NCBI RefSeq assembly: GCF_002002885.1
Contig: NZ_CP019510.1
Span: 3,534,001-3,598,000 of the forward strand
Source: Janthinobacterium sp. LM6
Lineage (GTDB): Bacteria > Pseudomonadota > Gammaproteobacteria > Burkholderiales > Burkholderiaceae_D
DNA length: 64,000 nt
Direction: 5' to 3'
Made by a program: the position numbers and the translations under genes. Under the pieces are notes generated by a model. It was not told the origin of the DNA. It saw only the letters and a list, made by a program, of their open reading frames with translations, and did no database searches. Below are positions 29,901 through 37,375 of this stretch, piece by piece (positions within the stretch are counted from its first letter, which is position 1; the number at the start of each line of letters is the position of its first letter).

Positions 29901-31534
29901 CGCCAGTAGGTGTCTGTGCCGGACGGCACATCTCCGCTGTCGATCAGGCGGATCTTGGCCGCTGCGGCCGGCGAGGCGATGCCCAGGTAAATCTTGCGCT
30001 TCTCGGGATTGAAACTGACGTTGGCTTCGGCGGCGCGCAGCGCCTCAAGGATGCGCACGTACGCGGCGCCGTCTTCCTTGCCCGGATACTCCCAGTCGAT
30101 CTCGATGCCGTCAAAGCCCATCAGCACCACGCTCTGCACCATCGCCTCGGCAAAGCGCCGGGCCTTGGCCGGATCGGTGCCGACCATGCTGAACAGCTCT
30201 GCCGCCGGCTGGATCTTCTGCTGCAAGGCGGCCGCAAGCGCAAGCTGGATACGCACGCTGTATTCCGCCGGATAGTCCTGGCGCCCGCCGTTGCCGACAA
30301 TCGCGCTGCCAAGCACCAGGGCGACATTCCCCCAGTACCCACTCAGATACTGCGTCAAAAAGCCCTTGCCCCAGGCAAAGCGCGTGGCTGTCGCGCTGGG
30401 TTGCAGCACGCTGCCGTTCACCGTCAGCGGCTGCCACAGGCGGTAGTACATTTCGCTCCCGTCCTCGCCCTCCTTGACGCGGTACAGGCTGATCGTGACA
30501 CCGTCGTTGAGCGGCACATCGCGCGCCGCAGACTCCTGCATCTCGCGCAGGGTGACGCAGTCGCCCACGTCGAATTCCACCACCTTGGGCCAGCCGCCGA
30601 CGATCAGGTGCACTTTCAGGTCGGGATTGAGCTGCTTCATGAATTGCAGCGAGGACAGCTGCCAGTCGTCGCCCCAGTGGTCGGAACTGGCGGGCGTGCC
30701 GTCCGGATTGATCGTGAACATGCCGTACGACAACTCATTGATGTTCTGGAACGGCACGTCGCGGATGAAGACGTCGCGCTGGTAGCCGAAATAGTTCGCG
30801 TAATAGCCGAGCGAGCGGCGCGAAAAGGCGGCGGCCGAAACGAGGCCGCGGCAGGACTGGTCGGTCACGCGGCTGCGCTTGTCGCCCATGCTCGCTTGCA
30901 GCAGGTCGAGCGGCACGTCCAGCCAGTCTGTGCCGCCGTCGAGCTGGACGCGGATAGCTGGCAGGCGGGTCAGGCCGTCGATCGAGGAGCGGCAGACCAG
31001 GTATTTGAAACTGCTGACATACGACAAGTCGCGGCCCAGGTTGGCCGGAATCACGGCCGGCTTGCGCAGATAGCGGACCTGGTAGACATATTCCGGCATG
31101 CCGCCCGGATCCATGCGGCCCGCTGCTTCCGTGCCGACACTGACCACGGCTACATAGTCGCCTCCCTTGTAGCTCACTGCGCGCGAATATTCCGCCGGAT
31201 GCTCGTCCGACGAGGCCAGCGCGCCCCATGGCGCAAAGAACGCGTCCGTGCCGGCGAGCGCCCGTACGTCCAGCGGACCTTCGTGCTTGTTCATTTCCTC
31301 AAGGAAAAACTCTTCCTTCTTCTTCGGCCAGTCCTTCTCATCGATCTTTTTCGCCACCATGATGGCATCGAGGCTGTTTCTCCCCGTGACGGTGCCAATG
31401 GCGATATTCAGGGTGATTTCCAGTTTGGAAATAGCAATTTCCTGCTGGCTGGTGTTCAGCAACACGATCGTGTCGACCCCGTTGCGCTTGTGGAACTGCC
31501 ATTTCAATCCGTATTCTGCGCTAGACTTTGTCAT
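23930..31534 (-). CDS. giant multidomain protein with GH18 chitinase domain, propeller, ankyrin-like repeats and coiled-coil/hydrophobic core
   Basis: A 2,534-residue protein starting at ATG 31534 (GGAG upstream); no signal peptide. Residues about 1-235: beta-rich, unknown. About 240-750: GH18 domain with YYANYFG, DGIEIDWEYPG (475-485, presumed acid Glu482; the second Asp of the usual DxxDxDxE is Glu478), MTYDYGG and GGIMAWDLSGD. About 808-1110: repeated strands like a WD/PQQ propeller. About 1120-1200: ankyrin-like (DGRSWLHHLAAAG). About 1625-1835 and 1905-2035: coiled coils, separated by two hydrophobic segments (1838-1863, 1881-1903). The C-terminal 500 residues are unknown. Hydrolysis of chitin or a similar glycan is expected. 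A helical hairpin between coiled coils recalls alpha-pore-forming toxins, but this is inference. Two small genes lie directly upstream. Confidence 0.8.
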   Translation of the reverse strand: MTKSSAEYGLKWQFHKRNGVDTIVLLNTSQQEIAISKLEITLNIAIGTVTGRNSLDAIMVAKKIDEKDWPKKKEEFFLEEMNKHEGPLDVRALAGTDAFFAPWGALASSDEHPAEYSRAVSYKGGDYVAVVSVGTEAAGRMDPGGMPEYVYQVRYLRKPAVIPANLGRDLSYVSSFKYLVCRSSIDGLTRLPAIRVQLDGGTDWLDVPLDLLQASMGDKRSRVTDQSCRGLVSAAAFSRRSLGYYANYFGYQRDVFIRDVPFQNINELSYGMFTINPDGTPASSDHWGDDWQLSSLQFMKQLNPDLKVHLIVGGWPKVVEFDVGDCVTLREMQESAARDVPLNDGVTISLYRVKEGEDGSEMYYRLWQPLTVNGSVLQPSATATRFAWGKGFLTQYLSGYWGNVALVLGSAIVGNGGRQDYPAEYSVRIQLALAAALQQKIQPAAELFSMVGTDPAKARRFAEAMVQSVVLMGFDGIEIDWEYPGKEDGAAYVRILEALRAAEANVSFNPEKRKIYLGIASPAAAAKIRLIDSGDVPSGTDTYWRPIGRLVDTIHMMTYDYGGPWLAYSDFNAPMLPASDAGPGEQPSGVRETLATMLGYADRLCFTRQQLSLGLPIYGRGVKVVPEAGGQRDPDARLGINCRTDGPAEGQFADQPGTYLYSHIASQMKLGSRSDKFPNFVAPGLHPKARAPYLYVPARDGQPAISVTYDDPASIREKIRHAKTESLGGIMAWDLSGDLPASDPRSLLRAIGDELRQERPAAQPELLALPDSSLYRRAAKEGTALPARPLWSVGRDYGAPLESRDMAVSAPVLAMAALPGGRLVLALADGAVQIMAPNRAVAPWEWEARAVWHLAAPAVALLALPSGRLLVLQQNGELARIDAQDGTTPVQRIATGLAPQAGSLLAGWGEQALCFDGTALRTVTAPVRREQAWQVSPPMPLAATALVALPGGLLLSGAARSAELPSVAVWKIDGGKLVLQAAVPRSGREDWGAIAFLSALSDGAVAALTANGNYQAYGPAALQPERPQAATWAALSDGEQVGRALLPLPQGGFLSISDGAYMFWGRRGTGYVMLQRLSSSRSADAAAVLDNGDVVIAKGRELRYLAARGWPRAQAGLQSSWNWRDADDGRSWLHHLAAAGNQTGMAQALAEGAPPELQATDAASGAQESLAETALRAQHCAIVPQLTAAGAPLWSGGNAERTSALLNEAVLAALLPPELLASTPYLLPDLPPAGAPIAPATAAFLSDNPRLATLIATALAPVLPETARQVQHLVQDYAIDDALLAAARGEGDTCLMHVLVPDGARADDCKQAEGVGEDLRQVLAQLLGQRHADPDAFIAAIDAVWTAADKARPWRRQECRQLVAAAARPKRPDAYRLVSEPAVYEQALLHYAALVELGWPAPAVEPQASLAQRAPAHYRMLMQAGRDALTPNGWDDPVLRTDLAKRALPNEVTALLEMAPWMAAPMGAAADALIGGMGAAVRAYHQQELDAGRLVVSDLAAVQDPYTALGEFSGGAAMAGLAMQQLLLWSCTTPQGAALALPAAAALLALRAPAPWIPQGDVNAYAQQWFSWAEDPPYLAQDPTALPEQTDAVSPLPARSSNAPVRRVLDAADASAVPPAPDIDEEASRRRRLEQSVRATQMKFMVQTWQNNMLVDSKLQAQEDERLLKSPYTARIDALTRNAAQADATLSNTRARRELVRDLENKPFGMSAAELRKAGIDVKLPAGMRDDQLLPDDLYDDALEHEHARLDGVEKDALAARSKAIGEVDSLRRKRDMDPQRLRQLEQQAKLKGQLEAAQRKISKMQDYALLADSIAHYGASALDWLHDKGVISGKFAEVAKTILTWANRIVQVGIAVATIAYGWKQMRAMQGLGSIGKGGGISMMFSIGMAAFNIVQCAIFGPPPDPMEEMYKALSKQIEEVGKALQESLAAMSQQLASMQAGIYSRLDGIEDKIDGLGRELGRQMAELSAQMDEGFAAGRAETRQATGQLLLAMQRGFDSVERRFDLIEDRLGSDLHYLQEMMTVSLMDDYATMDIAIANAETENLHAATAAADDGPRLADDPVRLADYRNRLVNGVRNKLLGLPRRKLEDTLDSSWLQTWPLPAGVATRQAGQVSINRIGDCHDFYVRRSTGAEEASQRVYFSAAYGKTLASRLLWVSEHLVQFSDHPQGMLADLDELIVAPSETLQGFLSDFADNQPFLDGLIDDYVQALASLAARCRAIIPAQNSQEWRLPPGRLGDAALLHGLMFDAVPVLDLAELEVESVAATQLAERASHLGSLSRFLTSPSLGWRAVKLQRVLAVAHVLRVADLSLASDEGQVTLWVAFRGARQPVAQLRLVAGQVVDSQLLIIGNSLLVQIQRALQPVQQRWIAQYNGRIGADAKAELAALDGSVARLIQFMALAGLAETAMSETLSLIWTSGRLAAYLASQASLASSAQGNQFSPPVAAMLQAGQAGADAARARLRATLAARAGREADDVGRDPLVDRLRQETHALLERALAHRAMLQRCVLPPLLGALDPEPAPRLQGEGALT

Positions 31535-31620
31535 CTCGGCTCCGTTCCCAGGGAGATTAAGGAGATGAAAGTCTATTCCACAGGCAAGATTTAAAACTGA
31601 GCAAAACTTACATCGCCCGC

Positions 31621-31956
31621 CTACTCTTCCCCGTCCAGCCACACATCCTCATACCCTTCCCGGTCGAGGATGAACTTGGCGCCGCTGGGCAAGGCCAGGT
31701 AATCGACCACCTGCGGCAGCATGTCGTGCAGGTGGTCCGCATGCAGGGGCTGGTAAAAGCCGCTGGCATCGTCGTGTTCGCCGCAGTGGATGAACCAGCT
31801 GATGGTGCCGTTTTCCGGCAGCACGATGCGCGTGCCATAGATGGGTGACTGGTCCAGGCTGCCGATGGCGAGGGCCACCATGGGTTCCGGTGCTTGCGCG
31901 GGCAAGCCGAATTTGTCGCAGATGCGCTGCTGTGTTTTGCTGATCGGTGCGGTCAT
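31621..31956 (-). CDS. Imm33-like (DUF2185-type) putative immunity protein
   Basis: A 111-residue acidic cytoplasmic protein starting at ATG 31956. The C-terminal part has the pattern I associate with Imm33 proteins: SWFIHCGEHD, QPLHADHLHDMLPQVVDYL, then SGAKFILDREGYEDVWLD. Imm33 proteins guard against polymorphic toxins in known loci. It lies 86 bases upstream of, and in the same direction as, the giant GH18 gene, and 7 bases after the previous small gene. Its role as immunity to that protein is inference. Some Imm33-like genes are stand-alone. Confidence 0.65.
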   Translation of the reverse strand: MTAPISKTQQRICDKFGLPAQAPEPMVALAIGSLDQSPIYGTRIVLPENGTISWFIHCGEHDDASGFYQPLHADHLHDMLPQVVDYLALPSGAKFILDREGYEDVWLDGEE

Positions 31957-31963
31957 GCTGTTC

Positions 31964-32344
31964 TCAGGATCCGATGTATTGATAGTGGAGGCGCAGCGCG
32001 CCGTCGTGGCCGGACATTTCCAGGTGCAAGGTTGCTTCGCCCGGCTGGCCATCGGCCAGCAGCATGCATTCCAGGCCCAGCGGCCCGGCGTCGGTGGCAT
32101 ACACATCGACGGCCGCGCGGCCGCCCTTGCCCGGCACGAAGGCTTGCGCCAGCGGCGCCAGGGACAGCGCCTGGTTTGCCGCAAAATAGCTGTCGAGCAT
32201 CTCCATGATCTCGTCGGCCACGCCGGGCGACAGGCCCCAGTCGCGTTGCAGCGCAACAGGATCGCGCCGGTCGAGCGTCTGCACGAAGGCGGCGGCCTGC
32301 GCGTATGCCAGCTGCCGCAGGCTGTCTGTGATGGCCATTTCCAT
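31964..32344 (-). CDS. small protein, possibly DUF7668/immunity-like
   Basis: A 126-residue acidic protein starting at ATG 32344, with GAGGAG seven bases upstream. A helical N-terminal half (FVQTLDRRDPVALQRDWGL) is followed by a beta-rich half (LECMLLADGQPGEATLHLEM, LRLHYQYIGS). The order resembles DUF7668-type small proteins found near toxin loci; I am not certain of this. Its stop lies 7 bases before the Imm33-like gene. It is the first gene of the probable three-gene unit with the giant protein. Confidence 0.65.
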   Translation of the reverse strand: MEMAITDSLRQLAYAQAAAFVQTLDRRDPVALQRDWGLSPGVADEIMEMLDSYFAANQALSLAPLAQAFVPGKGGRAAVDVYATDAGPLGLECMLLADGQPGEATLHLEMSGHDGALRLHYQYIGS

Positions 32345-32460
32345 GCTGCAACTCCTCTCTGTTGAACAGGCGCCATTATAGTGCGCGGCCTGGCGGATGC
32401 CGCACTGTCGCCGTGCCAACAGTTGCATGACGGTACGGCAACGCTGTAAAGTAGGCCACG

Positions 32461-32863
32461 ATGAAAAAAAACCTGTCATGGCAGTTGCCACTGCGGTGCC
32501 GTGCGCTTCGCGGCCGAGATCGACCTCGCGGCCCCCAGCCTGCGCTGCAACTGCTCGTTCTGCCTGAAAGTGCGCTGCTGGGCCAGCCACGTGCCGCCCT
32601 CGGCCTTCCGCCTGCTGTCCGGTGAGGCGGACCTCAGCGAATACCGCTTCGGCGCCGGCCGCGAACGCCACTACTTTTGCCGCCACTGCGGCGTGCGCCC
32701 GTTCGGCCGCGGCGATTCGCCCCGCAGCGGTCCGTTTGTCGGCATCAGCGTCAACTGCCTCGACGATGCGTCTGCCGCCGAACTGGCGCGGGTACCCGTC
32801 ACCTTTGTCGATGGCTGGCACGATGTGTGGGACACGCCGCCGCAGGAAACGCGGCATCTGTGA
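32461..32863 (+). pseudogene. GFA family (CENP-V/GFA) protein, frameshifted in a homopolymer at its start
   Basis: The natural start ATG at 32461, with AAAGTAGG upstream, is followed by eight A (32464-32471). With seven A the protein would read MKKTCHGSCHCGAVRFAAE and continue in the frame that codes the rest (GTG 32501 to stop 32863). As given, the start frame is wrong and the coding frame has a TGA at 32462-32464. The family's zinc cysteines are all present (CHC, CNCSFC, FCRHC). Options are a sequencing error, slippage that restores the frame, or a true mutation. Relatives include glutathione-dependent formaldehyde-activating enzyme-like proteins; the substrate is unknown. Confidence 0.8.
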
Positions 32864-32973
32864 GGCAAGAAGGATGGCCGGGAAAGGAAATGCGGCTGCG
32901 CCATGTCGCGGGCGGCCAGATAAGCGTGCACTTCCCGTTGTCTGGATCGGCATTCTGGGCGATAATTACGCCC

Positions 32974-33222
32974 ATGAACGATACCACCACCTTACCCCCA
33001 TTGCCCGATCGCCTGTCGATCGACCCCAGCAGCCCTTACCACGTTGCCGCCGTGTTCGAGAACGACGTCGGCATCCGCTTCAACGACAAGGAACGTCTTG
33101 ACGTGGAAGAATATTGCATTAGCGAACGCTGGATCAAGGTCGCTTCCACCAAGTCGCTGGACCGCCGCGGCCGTCCGCTGCAGATCAAGCTGAAGGGCAA
33201 AGTCGAAGCGTTTTACCGCTAA
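32974..33222 (+). CDS. DUF3297 family protein
   Basis: An 82-residue conserved proteobacterial protein starting at ATG 32974. The segment PDRLSIDPSSPYHVAAVFENDVG and the end KLKGKVEAFYR are as in DUF3297 proteins. It is basic at the C-terminus and has no known function. A strong terminator follows. It is apparently transcribed on its own or with the GFA gene 110 bases upstream. Confidence 0.85.
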   Translation: MNDTTTLPPLPDRLSIDPSSPYHVAAVFENDVGIRFNDKERLDVEEYCISERWIKVASTKSLDRRGRPLQIKLKGKVEAFYR

Positions 33223-33244
33223 GCAACGCATTCAGCTGTCATCG

Positions 33245-33269
33245 AGGCCGATTTTCATCGGCCTTTTTT
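33245..33269. terminator. Rho-independent terminator after the DUF3297 gene
   Basis: Stem AGGCCGAT (33245-33252) with ATCGGCCT (33257-33264), TTTC loop, then a run of T to 33269. It lies between the DUF3297 gene and the convergent HvfC-like gene. Confidence 0.85.
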
Positions 33270-33287
33270 GCGTCCGCCGCTTGTTTT

Positions 33288-34154
33288 TCAGGCATCGCAG
33301 GCGACCAGCCCGGCCGCGGCCGCCATGGGCAGCCACAGCATGGCGTCGGCCAGCACCTCGTCCGCCGCCCTGCCGCTGGACTGCGCCGCCTGCCGCGCGC
33401 ACTGCGCCAGCGGCGCGCCGCCGGCCAGCGCCTGCAGCCAGTCAAACTGCCAGGGCTGCAGCTCGTGCATGGCAAGCCGGTAATGCATGCGCGTAATGGC
33501 GACAAAGGCGGGACTGGCCTCCGGCTGGGCCGGCACGGCGTCGCCGGGCGCGGCCTGCGCCCGTTGCCAATAGTCGCACAGGGGGAACGACAGGGCCAGC
33601 AGCCGCGTGCACGGCGCCAGGCGCCAGGCCGGTGCATTTCCTAATAGCAAGTCCAATCCGGAAGGCAGCATGGGCGGCGCCAGCTTTTCCAGGCCCGGCG
33701 CCCTGCCCGCCTCGCTGCGCGCCCGTTCCAGCTGCGCCAGTTCCACGGGAAAGCGCAAGGCCGCCCCTTGCGCGCCAGCGGCGCGCTGGCTGGCGGCGAG
33801 AAAATCGGCAAAGCCGCCGCCCAGGTCATACAAGGTCGCGGAAGCGGACGGGTGGCGCCAGACATAGGCGCGGGCGAAGAAGGCGAACAGCTCGTCGCCC
33901 ATGACCTTGCGCAAGACGGGATAGTCGGCCTGCAGGCATTCGAGCAGGCGCTGCACATAGCCGTCCGCATGGATGTGCAGCGGCGCCGGCCCGCCCCTGG
34001 CCCGTTTCAATACTTGCTCCTGCGTCAGGCCATGGCGCTCGCTGGCCAGCTGGACGCCGCGCGCCGCGCCGCCCGGCGCCGTCATCGCCGTCAGGAACCA
34101 CGCCTGCAACTGCGCCAGCGGTGCGCGGGCTTCCCCATCGGCGCTACGGGGCAT
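33288..34154 (-). CDS. DUF2063 (HvfC/BufC-like) partner protein
   Basis: A 288-residue protein starting at ATG 34154. The N-terminal domain ([17 protein letters not shown], then [30 protein letters not shown]) is the DUF2063 putative DNA-binding domain. In known systems this family partners with DUF692 (MNIO) enzymes and is thought to recognise the leader of the substrate peptide. Here the gene overlaps the DUF692 gene by 11 bases and comes third in the operon. The C-terminal half is variable and rich in Ala and Leu. Recognition of the ferritin-like protein or its tail is inferred. Confidence 0.85.
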   Translation of the reverse strand: MPRSADGEARAPLAQLQAWFLTAMTAPGGAARGVQLASERHGLTQEQVLKRARGGPAPLHIHADGYVQRLLECLQADYPVLRKVMGDELFAFFARAYVWRHPSASATLYDLGGGFADFLAASQRAAGAQGAALRFPVELAQLERARSEAGRAPGLEKLAPPMLPSGLDLLLGNAPAWRLAPCTRLLALSFPLCDYWQRAQAAPGDAVPAQPEASPAFVAITRMHYRLAMHELQPWQFDWLQALAGGAPLAQCARQAAQSSGRAADEVLADAMLWLPMAAAAGLVACDA

Positions 34155-35070
34155 GGGCAGCCTCCAGGTGAAAGCCCAGCGGCGCCGACACGGCGGCGGC
34201 AGCCGTGGCGGGCGCCGCCTCGGCGAATTCTCCCCGTTCGGCCGCGCGCGCCTTGCCGAGTTCGGCCAGCAGCTGCGGGTACGGGGGAATGCCGGCATCC
34301 CATTCCAGCAGGGCCGACACGCCGCCCGTCAGCCGCTGCGCCAGCGCGTACAGGCGCCAGACGGCGGCCGGCACGGGCGCGTCGTGGGTGTCGATCAGCA
34401 CGGCGCCGCAGACGGTAGGCCCGGCCAGGTGGATCTGCACGATGTGCGCGTGCGGCAACTGGCGGATGTAGGCGGCCGCGTCATAGCCGTGGTTATGCGC
34501 GCTGACGTGGACATTATTGACGTCAAGCAAGAGCCCGCAACCCGTATCCTCGGCCAGGCGGCCCAGGAATTCCCATTCCGGCATGCTGGACTGGGCAAAT
34601 TCCACGTAGGTGCTGGGGTTTTCCAGGACCAGGGGACGGCCCAGGAATTCCTGCACCTGCCGCACTCTGCCCGCCACGTGGCGCAGGCTGGCCTCGTCCA
34701 GCGGCAGCGGCAGCAAGTCGTGGCTGTTGAGCGAGGCGGCGCCCGTCCAGCACAGGTGGTCGGAAATCCACGCGGGGCGGATCTCCTCGGCCAGCTGGCG
34801 CAGCTTGCGCAGGTAGCCGAGATGGAGCGGATCGCTGCTGCCGATCGACAGCGAGACGCCATGCATGACGATGGGCACCTGCGCCGCCACCTGCTCGAGC
34901 ACATGGCGCGCATAGCCGTGGTTGTCGATGAAGTTCTCGCTGATGATCTCGAACCAGTCCACCTGCGGCCCGTGGCGCAGGATGTGTTCATAGTGCGGCG
35001 GGCGCAGCCCCACGCCCAGGCCCAGGTTCGGCAGGCCCAGGCGCGGCGGCACCCCATGCGTGGCCCGCAT
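34144..35070 (-). CDS. DUF692/MNIO family enzyme (HvfB/BufB/MbnB-like)
   Basis: A 308-residue TIM-barrel enzyme of the multinuclear non-heme iron-dependent oxidase family. Expected metal ligands are visible in order: [53 protein letters not shown] and LLEWDAGIP. Family members (MbnB, TglH, BufB) oxidise cysteines of peptides into heterocycles or other groups. Its ATG shares one base with the stop of the ferritin-like gene (TGATG), so translation is coupled. The DUF2063 gene overlaps its end. No small BufA-type precursor is seen, and the likely substrate is the Cys-rich tail of the upstream protein (inference). Confidence 0.9.
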   Translation of the reverse strand: MRATHGVPPRLGLPNLGLGVGLRPPHYEHILRHGPQVDWFEIISENFIDNHGYARHVLEQVAAQVPIVMHGVSLSIGSSDPLHLGYLRKLRQLAEEIRPAWISDHLCWTGAASLNSHDLLPLPLDEASLRHVAGRVRQVQEFLGRPLVLENPSTYVEFAQSSMPEWEFLGRLAEDTGCGLLLDVNNVHVSAHNHGYDAAAYIRQLPHAHIVQIHLAGPTVCGAVLIDTHDAPVPAAVWRLYALAQRLTGGVSALLEWDAGIPPYPQLLAELGKARAAERGEFAEAAPATAAAAVSAPLGFHLEAAHAP

Positions 35071-37094
35071 CAGGTCGACGGCGGCAAAGCCAGGCGCAGG
35101 TCGGTGGGCGGCGGCGGCGCGCCCACCGGCGTGCCGCGCGCCGCCATCACCTTGCCGTAGGCTTCCCAGGCCTTGTCGTAGACATTGTCGCCCAGCGCGA
35201 AACTCATGCTCTGGCCCAGCGGAATGCTGCGGTGGTCAGGCGCGGGGCCGAAATCGTACAGGGTCATGGTGGCGGGCTCGGGCGGCTCCTTGTCCGTGGT
35301 GTTCGGATACAGCTGCGAGGCCGAAATCGGCACGGCGCAGCCGCCGAAGCCCCCGCATTTGTTGTCGCTGGGCGCGCTGTAGACTTTATCGGGCTGCGGC
35401 GGCGGTGGCGGCACATAGCACGGCGAGCCCGGCGATGCGGCAAGCTTGACCGAGTGACCGCAGGACGAGCCGCCCGTGTCGGCCTGGGCAAAACCGCAGC
35501 CGCCCTGGGCATGGCAGCCGTTGGAGCCGCGGCAGGTGTGATAGACGGCCAGCGCGGCGCAGGTGGACGACGCTTCGCCCTCCAGGTGCATGCCCTGGCA
35601 GGCGTGGTACAGCACGCTTTTCTCGGCCAGCGGCACGCCCGTCGCCAGGTTCGGCGCCTGGCCCAGCACGGCCCAGCAGATGGCCATGCGGTCGCCCGCG
35701 CCCACCATCGACGGATACGGGAAGTCCAGTTGCTGGTTCAGCCAGTACTTGTCCAGCACGGAAGTGATGCCGTAGATGGCGCCCGTGGCGACCGTGCTCA
35801 GCATCCCCAATGTGCCGCTGGCATCCTTCAGGCGGTTCAGGGCGCCCGCCACGGCCGCCGGCGCGGGGATGTTCTTCGGCGCGGTGGCCGGGTTGTAGCG
35901 CTCGTTGGTCAGCATGGCCTCGCTCCAGCGCCCGCCTTCCTGGTGCCAGCCGGCCCAGGTTTTTACGGGCAGCATGGCCTTCACCTGGCCGAAACGCTCG
36001 TAGTGGTCGAACGGGGCGCTGTCGTGGCGCGCCTGCGCGTCGCGCGATTCGGCATCCTTGCCATTGTTCGCGTAGGACGGATAATCGCACTTCAGCGCGG
36101 CCAGGTCTTCGCGGTAATCGGGCTGCACGGCCATCAGGCGCTGCGCCGCGTCGCGGCGGTAGCGCTGGATGGCCGTTGCGCTGCCCTCGCCCTGGTCCGT
36201 GATGGCCGCCATCATGTCGATGGCCTTGTTGAACGAGCCCGTCTGGCCGCCATCCTGGTCTTGCGGGCCGAAACAGGTGTCGAACTTGGGAAATTCCGCC
36301 CGTGCATGGCCCTGCACCTGGCTGTTGAACATGTCTTGCTGCACCGAACCGTTGACGAACAGCTTTTGCCACAGGGTCTGGCCATCCGCGTATTCGATGC
36401 TGATGTAGCGCGCATAGCATTCGTACATGTAGCCGATGGTGCCGAACAGGGGCAGATCATGCACGTGCTTGCCCGGCGTCCAGCCCACGAACGGTACCTC
36501 TGGGAAATATTTGGTGTGGTTGTGCTTGTCGAACTCGGCCAACTGGGCGCGGGCCTGCTTTTCCGGCTGCTCGATGGCGAGGAACAGGTCGCACTGGTTG
36601 GCGTTCAACTCTTCCAGGTTGACGCGCACGTGGCTATAGTCGGCCGTATCGCGCAAGTCGACGATGTGCGGGATCAGCGTGCAGCTCTTGCCATAGCAGG
36701 TCCAGCCGTGGTCCTGCGATTGCAGCTCCGACCCCGTGAAGCACGGCGCCGTGCCGATGGCCGTGGCCAGGTTGGCCGCCATCTGCAGGTGCAGCATTTC
36801 CTGGATGAAGACGCTGAAGATGATATTGAAGGCCTTCTGCTCCTTCAGTTCGGGCCGCGCCGTGGTGCCCATGCCCGGCCACTGGCGGCCTTCGTAGTAC
36901 GTGATGCCTTTCGAGTTGATCTGGTGCGTGCCCTGGATCGAATACATGGTGGCCATGTACAGGGGAATGGTGAACAGCTCGACGCTGACGGCCGCCTGGG
37001 CGATGGCGCGCACGGCGGCCTTGTCGGTGTCCAGCATGTCGAGCGGACGCCTGGTGATGGCGGGCTGGGTGCTTCCTAAAACGGGCATTTTCAT
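35070..37094 (-). CDS. ferritin-like protein with Cys-rich C-terminal tail, candidate MNIO substrate
   Basis: A 674-residue protein (GGAG eight bases before ATG 37094), with no signal peptide. The N-terminal third is a ferritin-like domain of the VioB type: [17 protein letters not shown] supplies one helix and [18 protein letters not shown] an ExxH helix, so a di-iron site is plausible. Residues about 490-595 are Cys- and Gly-rich with nine Cys in about 100 residues, for example [17 protein letters not shown] and NKCGGFGGC. Such short Cys-Gly motifs recall the modified motifs of bufferin/HvfA precursors. A Pro-rich stretch (VPPPPPQPD) lies within it. It is the first gene of the coupled operon with DUF692 and DUF2063. 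It is not VioB itself, being shorter and without violacein neighbours. Confidence 0.8.
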   Translation of the reverse strand: MKMPVLGSTQPAITRRPLDMLDTDKAAVRAIAQAAVSVELFTIPLYMATMYSIQGTHQINSKGITYYEGRQWPGMGTTARPELKEQKAFNIIFSVFIQEMLHLQMAANLATAIGTAPCFTGSELQSQDHGWTCYGKSCTLIPHIVDLRDTADYSHVRVNLEELNANQCDLFLAIEQPEKQARAQLAEFDKHNHTKYFPEVPFVGWTPGKHVHDLPLFGTIGYMYECYARYISIEYADGQTLWQKLFVNGSVQQDMFNSQVQGHARAEFPKFDTCFGPQDQDGGQTGSFNKAIDMMAAITDQGEGSATAIQRYRRDAAQRLMAVQPDYREDLAALKCDYPSYANNGKDAESRDAQARHDSAPFDHYERFGQVKAMLPVKTWAGWHQEGGRWSEAMLTNERYNPATAPKNIPAPAAVAGALNRLKDASGTLGMLSTVATGAIYGITSVLDKYWLNQQLDFPYPSMVGAGDRMAICWAVLGQAPNLATGVPLAEKSVLYHACQGMHLEGEASSTCAALAVYHTCRGSNGCHAQGGCGFAQADTGGSSCGHSVKLAASPGSPCYVPPPPPQPDKVYSAPSDNKCGGFGGCAVPISASQLYPNTTDKEPPEPATMTLYDFGPAPDHRSIPLGQSMSFALGDNVYDKAWEAYGKVMAARGTPVGAPPPPTDLRLALPPST

Positions 37095-37228
37095 TCTGTA
37101 TCTCCACAGGGAGGATGCGTTTCGGATATCGGGCCGCGCCGCGCCATCTGCGTGCGCTGTTCACGGCACAGAAATCATACGCCTGAGAAAGATACTTTTG
37201 CGGCAAGATTTATGCGCTGGCTGCGGTA

Positions 37229-37242
37229 TTGATCTGCGTCAA
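37229..37242. promoter_or_regulatory. FNR/Anr-like box upstream of the ferritin-like/MNIO operon
   Basis: TTGATCTGCGTCAA, nine of ten conserved positions of TTGAT-N4-ATCAA, 135 bases before the ferritin-like start. A nearly identical site lies upstream of the Hsp20 gene (60979-60992). It suggests oxygen-dependent control of the operon. Confidence 0.55.
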
Positions 37243-37375
37243 TTCAGCCGGGTTTTCAGCGTACAAATAAGCGTTTTACGCCGTCATTCGATGACAATTG
37301 AATAGAATCGGCAAAACGCGCGCGTGTATAAGCGCGGCGCCGTCCAACGCCGGCGCGTGGCTTGCATGGTGATAG

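Noticed and set aside
25160..31594. A 2,144-codon open frame antisense to the giant gene
   Set aside because: It has the His/Arg/Gln-rich composition typical of the antisense of GC-rich coding DNA, no domains, and no ribosome site. The minus-strand frame has clear GH18 motifs.
35070..37094. Identification of the ferritin-like protein as VioB of violacein synthesis
   Set aside because: It shares only the ferritin-like domain type; it is much shorter than VioB, and vioA, vioC, vioD and vioE are absent.
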